Shown in pieces: positions 22,701 to 34,907 of a stretch of 64,000 bases of DNA. This DNA comes from Aralia elata. Lineage: Eukaryota > Streptophyta > Magnoliopsida > Apiales > Araliaceae. The DNA is taken from contig CM068385.1 of assembly GCA_034770075.1 (NCBI GenBank), positions 44,600,721-44,664,720 of the forward strand, written 5' to 3'. Both the position numbers and the translations under genes were made by a program. Numbering within the stretch: position 1 is the stretch's first letter; the number at the start of each line of letters is the position of its first letter. The notes under the pieces are model-generated. The model was not told where the DNA came from and searched no databases. It worked only from the letters and a program-made list of their open reading frames with translations.

Positions 22701-24344
22701 TCACAAGAAACTACTACGGTGCAAGAGGAGCAAGATCAGTCGAGTGAGGAAGAAGATGTAATAGAATGTGCAGTCTAAGGAGAATTATTAGGATCCAATG
22801 TACTAGATGAAGTCTATGAACAAAAGGAAGAAAATAGATGTGAAAGTAAACGACAAAAGGAAAGTGAACAAGAGATTGTGAGCAAAAAAAAAGTGAAAAC
22901 AAAGTTGAGTGTGAAAAGAAAAGAGAGATTGAGAAAAAAGAGAATGAAAAAAATAGAGAGATTGAAAAGAGTGAAATTGAAAACAAACGAGAGAAAGAAA
23001 ATCACACGGAATTTCAGTAGAGCTTCACACGGCAGTGCAAGATCCGAATGCGGCAAGGGAAAGAAAATCAATTACACGGCATTGCGGGAATTTTATATTC
23101 TAGAAAATTAGTTTTTAATACCAATGTAATTAAGATTTTATTTAGCTAGAATTGTTATCCCAAATCAATTATTATTTCCTTATGTAATTAAGGCTTCTTT
23201 TTATTAGTATTAATAGAAATGGATGATGTAATTAAAAAACACTTCAATAAAATTCAGATTAATAAAATTTCTCTTGTGAGATTATTCTCCTTTTTGGTTC
23301 TTTGAGAACTCTCGAACTGTTCATGCTTTTTCTGTGAAGTTCAAAATTAACTTATCATACGACAGATTATAGTTGTGTGTGGCGTCTTCTACCGCATCAA
23401 TCATTGATTGTACCAAGGTTACCCCTTATATATAAGCGAGAGGTCAAGGTATCATTGATGTTCCATTCAACGCAGCTTCCTTGCGTGATCGATTGTACCA
23501 AGGTTCTCGTCTGTTTATAGGCATTGGGTTAAGGTGTCGTGAGCGTTCCACCTTATATCTTGCTAGAAACGATCCGGGCGACGACCACCTCACGCAAGCG
23601 TGCCGTGGAGTCTATCAGTTCTTCTTCCTTCCAATGATGCCCCTATTTCGAGCATTACTTCACAACGACCTGAGGTTCATCTCATAGACATTCAAGCTAT
23701 ATCCAAATGTGAAGCTGATGTCTCAGAACTTTCCCAGACTCTTCATATATGCCAGAAAGACAATATTATATAGCAAATCTTCTTCAGGATCATACAATAA
23801 GGTAACCTGTATTTCTCTTACTACTCATTTACCTTTTTATTCATTTCTTTCTTGTAATGATGGGTTCTCGTAGCATCTTCTTCTACGTTCACTGAACAAC
23901 CTTCTACCCCTAATTTCTGTGTTGAGTCTGACCCAAATTCTCCGTTCATAGAGTTTCAACACTCTATGGATGATGTAAATTCACCACTTTCTCAATTCGT
24001 AGAGTCCCAACACTCTACGGATGATGTAAATAAAAACTAACTCCAAATTCGTAGAGTCCTAACACTATACGGATGACTCACATACTACTAACTCACCGAT
24101 CGTAGGAGTCCCAAAACCCTATGATCAATACTGAAAATACTAGTTCTCCTACACGCATTCCTACACAACCACACTTAACGAGCGAAAAAAGGCAAGAGTA
24201 ATAAGATTATTAGAGGGTAAAAGCCAATTGAGCGATACACGAGTGATTTCATAATTGTGCGATACATTGTTTGAGCGAAACACGTAAGGGAGTGTGTGAA
24301 GAAATTTTTTTTCTTTATCTACTAACCTTTGTTTTGCAGCAAAT

Positions 24345-24850
24345 ATGTACGGATATAATTGTGAAAGTACTTATAGGTCGCAAAGGAATTCTTTCCGAGG
24401 CGAGAATGATCCTGACGCGTATATGAGATGGGAAAACAGGATGGAGCGAGAGTTTGGCTACCATAATTATTCGAGCATAGGAAGTTCAAACTAGCGATTC
24501 AAGAGTTTTCCGATCATGCAATTACATGGTGGGTTCAGTTTAAGCGTCGCAGGGAAAATTATGGAGAGCATCCGATCGAGACATGGGAAGAATTAAAAAC
24601 CGTAATGAGGAAGCGGTTTGGTCCAATACAGTTTAATAGGAGGAACGAGTATGCAACTCTAAGATATGTCGATCAACTTTCAAGGCGTTCAACTTGGGAT
24701 GATGAGAGGAAGGATCATAGGCAGGGAGATTCGCATCGGAGACCGTCACGAGAAACTTCTATGGTGTATAGGGAACCAGTATTTTCTATGGAGGTAAAAG
24801 AGGACATCATGGATTCGGTTCGTAAGGTGATGGAGGCATGTTTAAAGTAA
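24345..24850 (+). pseudogene. gag fragment of array unit U4 (diverged 5' part, frameshifted)
   Basis: The first ~300 bp carry many more differences than any other unit (for example ACTTATAGGTCGCAAAGG, TTCCGAGGCG, CGCAGGGAAAAT). One-base losses (TTATTCGAGC near 24470 and TTTTCCGATC near 24506) break the frame. From about 24650 on it is again like the other units. Confidence 0.85.
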
Positions 24851-26493
24851 TCACAAGAAACTACTACGGTGCAAGAGGAGCAAGATCAGTCGAGTGAGGA
24901 AGAAGATGTAATAGAATGTGCAGTCTAAGGAGAATTATTAGGATCCAATGTACTAGATGAAGTCTATGAACAAAAGGAAGAAAATAGATGTGAAAGTAAA
25001 CGACAAGAGGAAAGTGAACAAGAGATTGTGAGCAAAAAAAAAGTGAAAACAAAGTTGAGTGTGAAAAGAAAAGAGAGATTGAGAAAAAAGAGAATGAAAA
25101 AAATAGAGAGATTGAAAAGAGTGAAATTGAAAACAAACGAGAGAAAGAAAATCACACGGAATTTCAGTAGAGCTTCACACGGCAGTGCAAGATCCGAATG
25201 CGGCAAGGGAAAGAAAATCAATTACACGGCATTGCGGGAATTTTATATTCTAGAAAATTAGTTTTTAATACCAATGTAATTAAGATTTTATTTAGCTAGA
25301 ATTGTTATCCCAAATCAATTATTATTTCCTTATGTAATTAAGGCTTCTTTTTATTAGTATTAATAGAAATGGATGATGTAATTAAAAAACACTTCAATAA
25401 AATTCAGATTAATAAAAATTTCTCTTGTGAGATTATTCTCCTTTTTGGTTCTTTGAGAAACTCTCGAACTGTTCATGCTTTTTCTGTGAAGTTCAAAATT
25501 AACTTATCATACGACAGATTATAGTTGTGTGTGGCGTCTTTCTACCGCATCAATCATTGATTGTACCAAGGTTACCCCTTATATATAAGCGAGAGGTCAA
25601 GGTATCATTGATGTTCCATTCAACGCAGCTTCCTTGCGTGATCGATTGTACCAAGGTTCTCGTCTGTTTATAGGCATTGGGTTAAGGTGTCGTGAGCGTT
25701 CCACCTTATATCTTGCTAGAAACGATCCGGGCGACGACCACCTCACGCAAGCGTGCCGTGGAGTCTATCAGTTCTTCTTCCTTCCAATGATGCCCCTATT
25801 TCGAGCATTACTTCACAACGACCTGAGGTTCATCTCATAGACATTCAAGCTATATCCAAATGTGAAGCTGATGTCTCAGAACTTTCCCAGACTCTTCATA
25901 TATGCCAGAAAGACAATATTATATAGCAAATCTTCTTCAGGATCATACAATAAGGTAACCTGTATTTCTCTTACTACTCATTTACCTTTTTATTCATTTC
26001 TTTCTTGTAATGATGGGTTCTCGTAGCATCTTCTTCTACGTTCACTGAACAACCTTCTACCCCTAATTTCTGTGTTGAGTCTGACCCAAATTCTCCGTTC
26101 ATAGAGTTTCAACACTCTATGGATGATGTAAATTCACCACTTTCTCAATTCGTAGAGTCCCAACACTCTACGGATGATGTAAATAAAACTAACTCCAAAT
26201 TCGTAGAGTCCTAACACTATACGGATGACTCACATACTACTAACTCACCGATCGTAGAGTCCCAAAACCCTATGATCAATACTGAAAATACTAGTTCTCC
26301 TACACGCATTCCTACACAACCACACTTAACGAGCGAAAAAAGGCAAGAGTAATAAGATTATTAGAGGTTAAAAGCCAATTGAGCTATACACGAGTGATTT
26401 CATAATTGTGCAATACATTGTTTGAGCGAAACACATAAGGGAGTGTGTGAGAAATGTTTTTCTTTATCTACTAACCTTTGTTTTGCAGCAAAT

Positions 26494-27003
26494 ATGTATG
26501 GATATAATTGTGAAAGTACTTATGGGTCTCGAAGGAATTCTTTCCAAGGCGAGAATGATCCTGACGCGTATATGAGATGGGAAAACAGGATGGAGCGAGA
26601 GTTTGGCTACCATAATTATTTCGAGCATAGGAAGTTCCAACTAGCGATTCAAGAGTTTTTCGATCATGCAATTACATGGTGGGTTCAGTTTAAGCGTCGT
26701 AGGATAAATTATGGAGAGCATCCGATCGAGACATGGGAAGAATTGAAAAACCGTAATGAAGAAGCAGTTTGGTCCAATACAGTTTTTAATAGGAGGAACG
26801 AGTATGCAACTCCAAGATATGTCGATCAACTTTCAAGGCGTTCAACTTGGGATGATGAGAGGAAGGATCATAGGCAGGGAGATTCGCATCGGAGACCGTC
26901 ACGAGAAACTTCTATGGTGTATAGGGAACCAGTATTTTCTATGGAGGTAAAAGAGGACATCATGGATTCGGTTCGTAAGGTGATGGAGGCATGTTTAAAG
27001 TAA
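26494..27003 (+). pseudogene. gag fragment of array unit U5 (compensated shifts)
   Basis: An added A (GAAAAACC, near 26746) shifts the frame and two added T (GTTTTTAAT, near 26782-26788) restore it. Twelve or so residues therefore differ (LKNRNEEAVWSNTVF) and the frame stays open to 27003. This is the last unit before the array edge. Confidence 0.85.
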
Positions 27004-28189
27004 TCACAAGAAACTACTACGGTGCAAGAGGAGCAAGATCAGTCGAGTGAGGAAGAAGATGTAATAGAATGTGCAGTCTAAGGAGAATTATTAGGATCCA
27101 ATGTACTAGATGAAGTCTATGAACAAAAGGAAGAAAATAGATGTGAAAGTAAACGACAAGAGGAAAGTGAACAAGAGATTGTGAGCAAAAAAAAAAAGTG
27201 AAAACAAAGTTGAGTGTGAAAAGAAAAGAGAGATTGAGAAAAAAGAGAATGAAAAAAATAGAGAGATTGAAAAGAGTGAAATTGAAAACAAACGAGAGAA
27301 AGAAAATCACACGGAATTTCAGTAGAGCTTCACACGGCAGTGCAAGATCCGAATGCGGCAAGGGAAAGAAAATCAATTACACGGCATTGCGGGAATTTTA
27401 GATTCTAGAAAATTAGTTTTTAATACCAATGTAATTAAGATTTTATTTAGCTAGAATTGTTATCCCAAATCAATTATTATTTCCTTATGTAATTAAGGCT
27501 TCTTTTTATTAGTATTAATAGAAATGGATGATGTAATTAAAAAACACTTCAATAAAATTCAGATTAATAAAATTTCTCTTGTGAGATTATTCTCCTTTTT
27601 GGTTCTTTGAGAACTCTCGAACTGTTCATGCTTTTTCTGTGAAGTTCAAAATTAACTTATCATACAACAGATTATAGTTGTGTGTGGCGTCTTCTACCGC
27701 ATCAATCATTGATTGTACCAAGGTTACCCCTTATATATAAGCGAGAGGTCAAGGTGTCATTGATGTTCCATTCAACGCAGCTTCCTTGCGTGATCGATTA
27801 TACCAAGGTTCTCGTCTGTTTATAGGCATTGGGTTAAGATGTCGTGAGCGTTCCACCTTATATCTTGCTAGAAACGATCCGGGCGACGACCACCTCACAC
27901 AAGCGTGCCGTGGAGTCTATCAGTTCTTCTTCCTTCCAATGATGCCCCTATTTCAAGCATTACTTCACAACGACCTGAGGTTCATCTCATAGACATTCAA
28001 GCTATATCCAAATGTGAAGCTGATGTCTCAGAACTTTCCCAGACTCTTCATATATGCCAGAAAGACAATATTATATAGCAAATCTTCTTCAGGATCATAC
28101 AATAAGGTAACCTGTATTTCTCTTACTACTCATTTACCTTTTTATTCATTTCTTTCTTGTAATGATGGGTTCTCGTAGCATCTTCTTCT

Positions 28190-28557
28190 ACGTTCACTGA
28201 ACAACCTTCTACCCCTAATTTCTGTTTTGAGTCTGACCCAAATTCTCCGTTCATAGAGTTTCAACACTCTATGGATGATGTAAATTCACCACTTTCTCAA
28301 TTCGTAGAGTCCCAACACTCTACGGATGATGTAAATAAAACTAACTCCAAATTCGTAGAGTCCTAACACTATACGGATGACTCACATACTACTAACTCAC
28401 CGATCGTAGAGTCCCAAAACCCTATGATCAATACTGAAAATACTAGTTCTCCTACATGCATTCCTACACAACCACACTCTACTTCTCCATCATTAAGAAA
28501 TGTTTCAAATTTTCTTTTAACTCCTGTAAATTCACCTCTAAATCCTTCATCTCCTAT
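28190..28557 (+). pseudogene. Right edge of the array: linker-like frame running into unique sequence
   Basis: The frame continues through the joint position 28478 without change of character (IPTQPHSTSPSLRNVSNFLL, then TPVNSPLNPSSP) and is cut at 28558 by the Tekay-1 LTR. Here the 51-bp repeats encode 17-residue units (28249-28440). It is the only place where the original downstream neighbour of the unit is visible. Identity is uncertain; a copia pol spacer is the best guess. Confidence 0.45.
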
Positions 28558-31500
28558 TGTGACGCCCCCAAATTCGGGTCTCGAATGCCTGGATTCAGTC
28601 ATCACGATCCAATACAACATCCACATCTAAACAACATACAATAACTAAATGTGGAATATAATAAACATATGTTGTTCATTCAAAAGGTGTTACTAGTCCC
28701 AAGAATTCGATAACCTCAATACATAACACAAAGCATACCCTAAATATTAATCAGGGTACAAATTACATTAATAGTAAACTAAACTAAGCATAAAACAAAG
28801 TCAGCTACTTAAAGTCTAATACTTCATATTTTCTTTGCCCTTCCCCTTCCCTGAAGTCTCGGGTTTAACTGCAATAAGAGTCATGATATAGCAAGGATGA
28901 GCAACTAGTTTGCTCAGCAAGTGTAAGTACAACAATAAAGGATATATCATGAATGACGGAATATATATACAAGGGATTCAACAATATGAATATCGGAAGC
29001 AAGGATAGTAATTGCTTTTAGAATAAATGATAGTCAAGTAGACTTTGAACAATAAACTTCCAATGGAATCAATAGCTAATTGACCCTTTGGTTACTGGCT
29101 ACAGAATAAGTACTTGAGGGGATCAGCCTCGCGTATGCTATATATATGCATAAAATTCAACTCTGTTGTTTGTATCTTATATTAGATACGTGGGGTACTC
29201 CCCTATAATAAAAAGGGGTGTTCACTTTAGTCTAAGAATCCATACCATCAATTGACGTAGATAGCTTTTATAAAATTTCATGCAATTGTCTGACCGAACG
29301 AAGGTTCAGACTCAATCTTAAATAGTTCATGAATTATAAAACTTTGAATAATATACAAGTCCAAGACTGTACGAACCCAAGTGCCCCAAGTGCGAGTATC
29401 AATAAATATCATAGATGTGGAATAATTATAAAGTAATTAAACCACTTAAAGCATGCTTGGAAATAAGGTTCAAGCTTAAATAAATAACTTGCGATACAAT
29501 AATACCCTGCTCGAATATAATTTGAGTAGGGTTAAGGAATTTGCTCAATAAAATATGAGTAAGGATAGGAAACTTGCAACAATTAAAGTTTTGGGATAGA
29601 GAACTTGTCTGTCTGCTCAGCTACAAATAATTTTAGCTTTAATTAATTGGTCTTGAAGGACCTAACATTGATAAAGTCGATCTATCAATTAGTATTGCGT
29701 AGTTGTATATTGATACGCTTACTTATGCTATTTATTTAGCAAATAAGCAAATCACATAGCACACATAATTTAATAAACTATCACTAATCCTATAAGACAC
29801 TTGATTGGTCTTTAGGTTGATGATTTAACTAATTAACAATGTTTTCCTTAAGTGATAAACACTTATTAAACCCTTAAACAATTAATTATAATTGTTTTAA
29901 TTAATTAACATTACTTTTTCTTAAGTAATATGCATTTATTAACCCTTAAACAATTTATTGTAATTGTTTAATTAATTAACATTACTTTTTCTTAAGTAAT
30001 ATGCATTTATTAACCCTTAAACAATTTATTGTAATTGTTTAATTAATATGTTATTTAAACTCTCTTTATTTTATTAACTCTATCTTCATTTAATTACTAT
30101 TTAATATTTGTTAAATAGTAATTAATTAATTACCTTTGAATAATCACTAATTATATTTAATTATTATTTAATTATGAATTAAATAATAATCGAATTATTA
30201 ATTTTAATTGTCTTAAATTATTATTTAAGATTAAAATAATAATTAATTAGGTTTATTTATTATTTAAAGTTAATCAAAAAATAAATAATTAATAGTAACT
30301 AAGAATTATCTTTTAGTTATTATTAAATAATAAATAATAACTAATTAGGTTGATTTATTATTTAAAGTTAATCAAAAAATAAATAATTAATAGTAACTAA
30401 GAATTATCTTTAGTTATTATTAAATAATAAATAATAACTAATTAGGTTGATTTATTATTTAAAGTTAACCAAATAATAAAAAATTAATTAGTAAGTAAGA
30501 ATTATCTTTAGTTATTATTTAATAATAAATAATAACTACTTAGGTTTATTTATTATTTAAACTTAATCAAATAATAAATAATTAATTAGTGAGTAAGAAT
30601 TCTCTTTAGTTATTATTAATAACTAATTAGGTTTATTCATTATTTAAAGTTAATCAAATAATAAATAATTAATTTAAAATTCTTAATTATCCTTAATCAT
30701 TGATTAATAACAATAATTAATTAATATATTATATTGGAAAAATATAATATTTAATGCCCAAAACTTAATTTTGTGCATTTACTAATTTTATAAAATTTAA
30801 TAATATTGTTTAAAGTATTTTAAATTAATTAAAAAAATAGTCTTGATGGCAATCTTGTAAATAAGGCGAAATCCGGACGGAGGGGCAAAATCGTAATTTC
30901 TCTGCCCGTAACTCTCTGCACATTGCGCGTGAGCCTTCCCCGCCCGGCCAAAACGACGTCGTTTGAGAGTCGTCAGGCGCTTAACCTTTAACCCTGGCTC
31001 GCCATGCGCGGCCAGTGCTGCATGCCACTGGCGCACCATGCGCGGCCAGGCTTGGTCTAGGGGATCCAGCAGCTTCAAAATTTTTATTATTATTTTTTTT
31101 TCTTTGCATATCTCATAAGTTCTAATCACTACCAAGCAAGCCTTAATCTCCAAACTAAATTCCAAAAATTACCCATGACTAAGAAAAATATTTCTAATAT
31201 TAAAACAAAATATTTATGACTTAAATTAATATTTTTCATCAATAAATTTTGTACTCCAATAAATCATGATACACATGTTTTAGCGTATCAAACCCACCAA
31301 AACTTGCTACAAATATTTTTAAACTTAAACATATTATTAATAAAATATACTAAATCATTATTTCTTAGTACCTAGGTTTAAATCATATGAGTTAAGCATT
31401 CTTTTAAAATAATGTAGATCTAACAAAATGAACCTAGATCTATACATACTACATTCCTTTCATAAGCATCAAGCAACAAACATTTAAAAACCCCTAACTA

Positions 31501-32660
31501 GGGTTTAAAAGAGATGAAGATCCATACCTAAATTTAATGGCTATTCTTCTCTTCTTTCCAAAGTAGATTGTAAATGGAGATGGCATAAACAATCAAGATC
31601 TTTTCTTTCTCCTTACAAGGTTTGGACACCACCTTCTCTTTAATCTCTCAAGATTTGCTCTTGCTTTTCTCCAACCCTCTCTATCACTCTCTCAAGGTTT
31701 TAGAAAAATGAAGATGCAAATGACCACTCTTTGGTCTATTAACTAGATAAAAACAAGGACACATACACTAGCCATCATGAAGCTAGTGAAAGACTTGTGT
31801 CACTAGGGTGGCTAGTTAACACCTTAGGAAACTAGTTGACATCATAAGAAGCTATGTGATAATATAGGTAGCTATTTGACATCATAGGTAGCTACTTGAC
31901 ATCCTAGGTAGCTATACTATCAAGTCTACAATCCAACTTCCAAGACAACTAGTTAATATTAATTAAAGTAAAATTTGAAAACAACTTGCTCCCCCTCCCT
32001 CCTAAGTGCACGGCCAAGAAGGGAAATTTGTCCCAAAAATGTTGTCCTACTAGTTGCTTTAACTAATAAATTAATTTTACACCTTTAATTTATCAAGTGG
32101 CTAGGTTTTGGACCACACATTAAATACCATTGGGCTTCTAATTTAAATGATTAGGCTAATAAAATCCAAATCTATTTAATGTAATATTGGGTCATTTAAT
32201 TCAACCCAATAATTGATTAATTAATTTGTCACACTATTAATTACTACATCTATGATCAAATAAATAATTGGTCTTAGTTCCTTAATCAACTAAGTTAGTC
32301 AATTAGTAATTGATTACTAATTGGACTATTAAATTTTACTATTCAATATGCCAATATTCTCATTAATTAATACGTTTATTAATTAATTTACTCAATTCAA
32401 TATACTAATTATATTCAATTTAATTGAATGATTAATTAGTAACTACTTTATCAATTTAATTGATATTAAACCTTAGGGCTTATTCACTAATTTAACTATA
32501 CCATTAGTGACTCCCTTTATTCAACTTAAATCAATTCATCACCTCGTCACGTAGGCTACCAATGTACACAAAGGTTCAAATAAGCACACAAACTAACTCA
32601 TTAAAAATTAAATTTATATATTTAATTAATAATGACGTTTAAAATTTCACGGGCATTACA
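28558..32660 (-). repeat. 3' LTR of Tekay-1 (4103 bp, complete)
   Basis: On the plus strand it starts TGTGACGCCCCC and ends GGGCATTACA. It is AT-rich in its middle, with two blocks of tandem repeats. A short CpG-bearing GC-rich island (30890-31060) stands out inside it. A run of five ~20-bp repeats (GGTAGCTA-TTGACATC type) lies near 31800-31920. No gene inside; short ORFs are incidental. Confidence 0.92.
29905..30680. repeat. AT-rich tandem repeats in the Tekay-1 3' LTR
   Basis: Two blocks are present: about three ~72-bp units (29840-30050) and about five ~97-bp units (30245-30680, each with AATTAGGTTTATTTATTATT). The paired LTR has one unit fewer in each block. Confidence 0.85.
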
Positions 32661-32671
32661 TCCCTCCCCCC
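32661..32671 (-). other. Polypurine tract of Tekay-1
   Basis: The minus strand reads GGGGGGAGGGA directly before the LTR start TGTAATGCCC. This is the plus-strand primer site. Confidence 0.85.
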
Positions 32672-32708
32672 TTATAAAAATTTCGTCCTCGGAATTGCAA
32701 AAATAGGG

Positions 32709-33239
32709 TTACTCGAATAGAAACGGATAATTTGCTTTCATCTTCTCTTCGAGTTCCCACGTAGCTTCTTCGACTGCGTGATTCCTCCAGAGAACCTTGA
32801 CGGAATAAATGATCTTATTCCTTAGTTTCTGTTCCTTCCTATCGAGTATCTGGATAGGAACTTCCTCGTATGATAAGTCCTTCTCGACTTGGATTGGTTC
32901 ATAAGAGATAACGTGCTTGTAGTCTGGTTTATACGGCCGCAACACTGACACATGAAACACGTTGTGAATGTGCTCAAGTTCAGGAGGTAACGCTACCTCA
33001 CACGCCACTTCGCCGATTCACCTCAATATCTCGAATGGTCCTATGAACCTAGGGCTCAATTTGCCATTCTTCCCAAAACGGATCTTCCATTTCCAGGGAG
33101 ATACCTTCAAAAACATAAAGCTACCAACTTCAAAGTCCCTCTTCTGACGATGTAAGTTGGCATATTTCTTCTGGCGATCTTGAGCTGCCACCAGACGATT
33201 TCTGACCAGTTGTACTATATCTAAAGTCTGCTGCACCAT
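32709..33239 (-). pseudogene. Integrase C-terminus and chromodomain of Tekay-1
   Basis: Two frames, 33239-33018 and 33008-32709, cover it. The first has QKKYANLHRQKRDFEVGSF and KLSPRFIGPFEIL, the GPF/Y module of gypsy integrases. The second has NVFHVSVLRPYKPD and then a chromodomain: VLWRNHAVEEATWELEEKM, ending at 32709. Chromodomains of this type are thought to steer integration to heterochromatin by binding methylated histone H3. Aromatic residues of the domain are kept. One frame break lies at about 33010-33018. Confidence 0.88.
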
Positions 33240-33251
33240 TTCAGGTCCCAG

Positions 33252-33962
33252 CTATCTTCGCTCTCCAACCTCGTCCCAACACATCGGGGTTTGGCATTTC
33301 CTTCCATATAGCGCTTCGTACGGTGGCATGCCGATACTAGCGTGATAACTATTGTTGTAAGCAAACTCCACCAGTGACAAATGGTCATCCCAGCTGCCCT
33401 TTAAATCCATCACGACCGCTCGAAGCATATCTTCTAAGGTCTGAATCGTTCGCTCGCTCTGGCCGTCAGTTTGAGGATGATACGTTGTACTCAACCTCAA
33501 CTGTGTTCCCATTCTTGCCTGCAAACTCCTCCAAAAATTCAACGTGAAGCGCGGATCCCTATCTGACACAATGGATACCGCTACTCCATGACGCGATACA
33601 ATCTCTTTGACGTAAAGTTTTGCTAACTGCTCCAGCTTATACCGTATCCTGATTGGTAGGAAATGAGCAGACTTGGTTAGACGATCCACAATTACTTAGA
33701 TGGCGTCTAAACCCTTCTGTGTCGGTGGCAAACCCACCACAAAGTCCATTGTGATGTGCTCCCACTTCCACTTCGGAATCTCTAATGGTTGAAGTAGTTC
33801 GCTCGGTCGCTGGTGCTCTGCTTTAATTCCCTGTCATGTCAGACATCGGCTGACGCACTCTGCCACTTCTCGTTTCATATTCGACCACCAAAAATACTGC
33901 CGTAAATCCTGATACGTTTTTGTGCTTCCGGGATGTACGGAGTAACTCGTGCTATGAGCTTC
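33252..33962 (-). pseudogene. Integrase core of Tekay-1
   Basis: The N-terminal zinc finger (about 33960-33815) is read with stops, one of them replacing a zinc-finger-proximal codon near 33835. The frame opens from 33689: DRLTKSAHFLP, SIVSDRDPRFT, TDGQSERTIQTLEDM. The second Asp and the Glu are 35 residues apart (DD35E). The first Asp lies in HITMDFVVGLP, near 33740. Stops at 33963-33965 (CAG to TAG) and 33696-33698 (a Trp codon) separate it from its neighbours. The core residues themselves are intact. Confidence 0.9.
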
Positions 33963-34907
33963 CTAAAGGATTTCTTCCCTCAACTCCGGATCCAACGGTA
34001 CCCAGACTCTCCCTTCAAATCTTAGCAACCCTGTACTGTCAATCTTATACTTAAGCTCCTCGCCTTCGGCAATCCGTTTCTTTATTGAATCACAATCCTC
34101 ATCCTTTTCTTGAGCCTCCTTGATTTGATCTAATAGGGTCGGGCTTGCTGTCACTGTAAATAATTTCTCGTCCGTCTCCATCGGATACTGAACCTCTAAT
34201 TCTAGACGTTCAAACTCCTTTATTAACTCTGTCTGAGTTGTCAGCTTCATCAATTTCTCCCTACCCTTCCTACTCAAGGCATCGGCCACTACATTTGCTT
34301 TGCCCGGATGGTACAAAATCTTACAGTCATAGTCCTTGATCAATTCTAACCATCGGCGCTGCCTCATGTTTAGCTCCTTCTGAGTGAAGATGTATTTCAG
34401 ACTTTTGTGATCTGTATATATCTCACACCTCTCTCCATATAGATAATGCCTCCATATCTTCAAGGCGAATACTACTACTGCTAACTCCAGGTCATGAGTC
34501 GGGTATCCCTTCTCATAGTCCTTCAGCTGACGTGAAGCGTACGCAATGACCTTGCCGTGCTGCATTAGCACATAACCAAGACCTTTGTGTGACGCATCAC
34601 TGTACACCACAAAACCTCCAGCGTCGTCTGGTAAAGCCAACACCGGTGCTTGGCTAAGTCTCTTCTTCAGCTCCATGAAACTTTCCTCGCACTTTTCCGT
34701 CCAAACAAACTTTACCGTCTTTCTAGTTAGATTGGTTAACGGCAATGCTATCTTCAAAAAATCTTAGATGAATCTCTGATAGTATCCCGCCAACCCTAGG
34801 AAACTCCTGATCTCCGCCGGCGTCTTCGGCTGCTCCCAATTGATAACGGCTTCCACCTTTGCAGGGTCTACCGAAACGCCATCTTTGTCAATGACGTGTC
34901 CTAGAAA
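33963..34907 (-). pseudogene. RT thumb and RNase H of Tekay-1
   Basis: The open part, 34757-33963, carries the RNase H: VVYSDASHKGLGYVLMQ, ASRQLKDYEKGYPTHDLELA, YTDHKSLKYIF and NVVADALSRK, supplying the D, E, D, D catalytic set. Upstream (34907-34768) is the RT thumb with LGHVIDKDG-like sequence, separated by stop TAA at 34764-34766 where a CAA codon is expected. A linker to integrase follows (LLRFEGRVWVPLDPELREEI). Confidence 0.9.

Larger units (their letters stand above)
17873..28478 (+). repeat. Tandem array of five ~2.15-kb retroelement-derived units
   Basis: The same sequence repeats head to tail. Units are U1 17873-19879 (left part lost to the Tat-1 insertion), U2 19880-22026, U3 22027-24175, U4 24176-26326 and U5 26327-28478. 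Full units are 2147-2152 bp and nearly identical. Unit joints read CACACT/TAACGAG. Only at the right edge does CACACT continue into different sequence, so CACACT/TAACGAG is the recombination joint. Each unit holds, in order, a leader with a splice-acceptor-like site, a gag fragment, a Lys/Glu-rich tail, an AT-rich LTR-like tail, a G/C-richer leader with an internal ~88-bp repeat, and a pol-linker-like reading frame. Confidence 0.95.

Noticed and set aside
30797..31165. 122-codon minus ORF in the GC-rich island of the Tekay-1 LTR
   Set aside because: The matching place in the other LTR (40856-41053) is shifted and shorter; likely LTR regulatory DNA rather than a gene.
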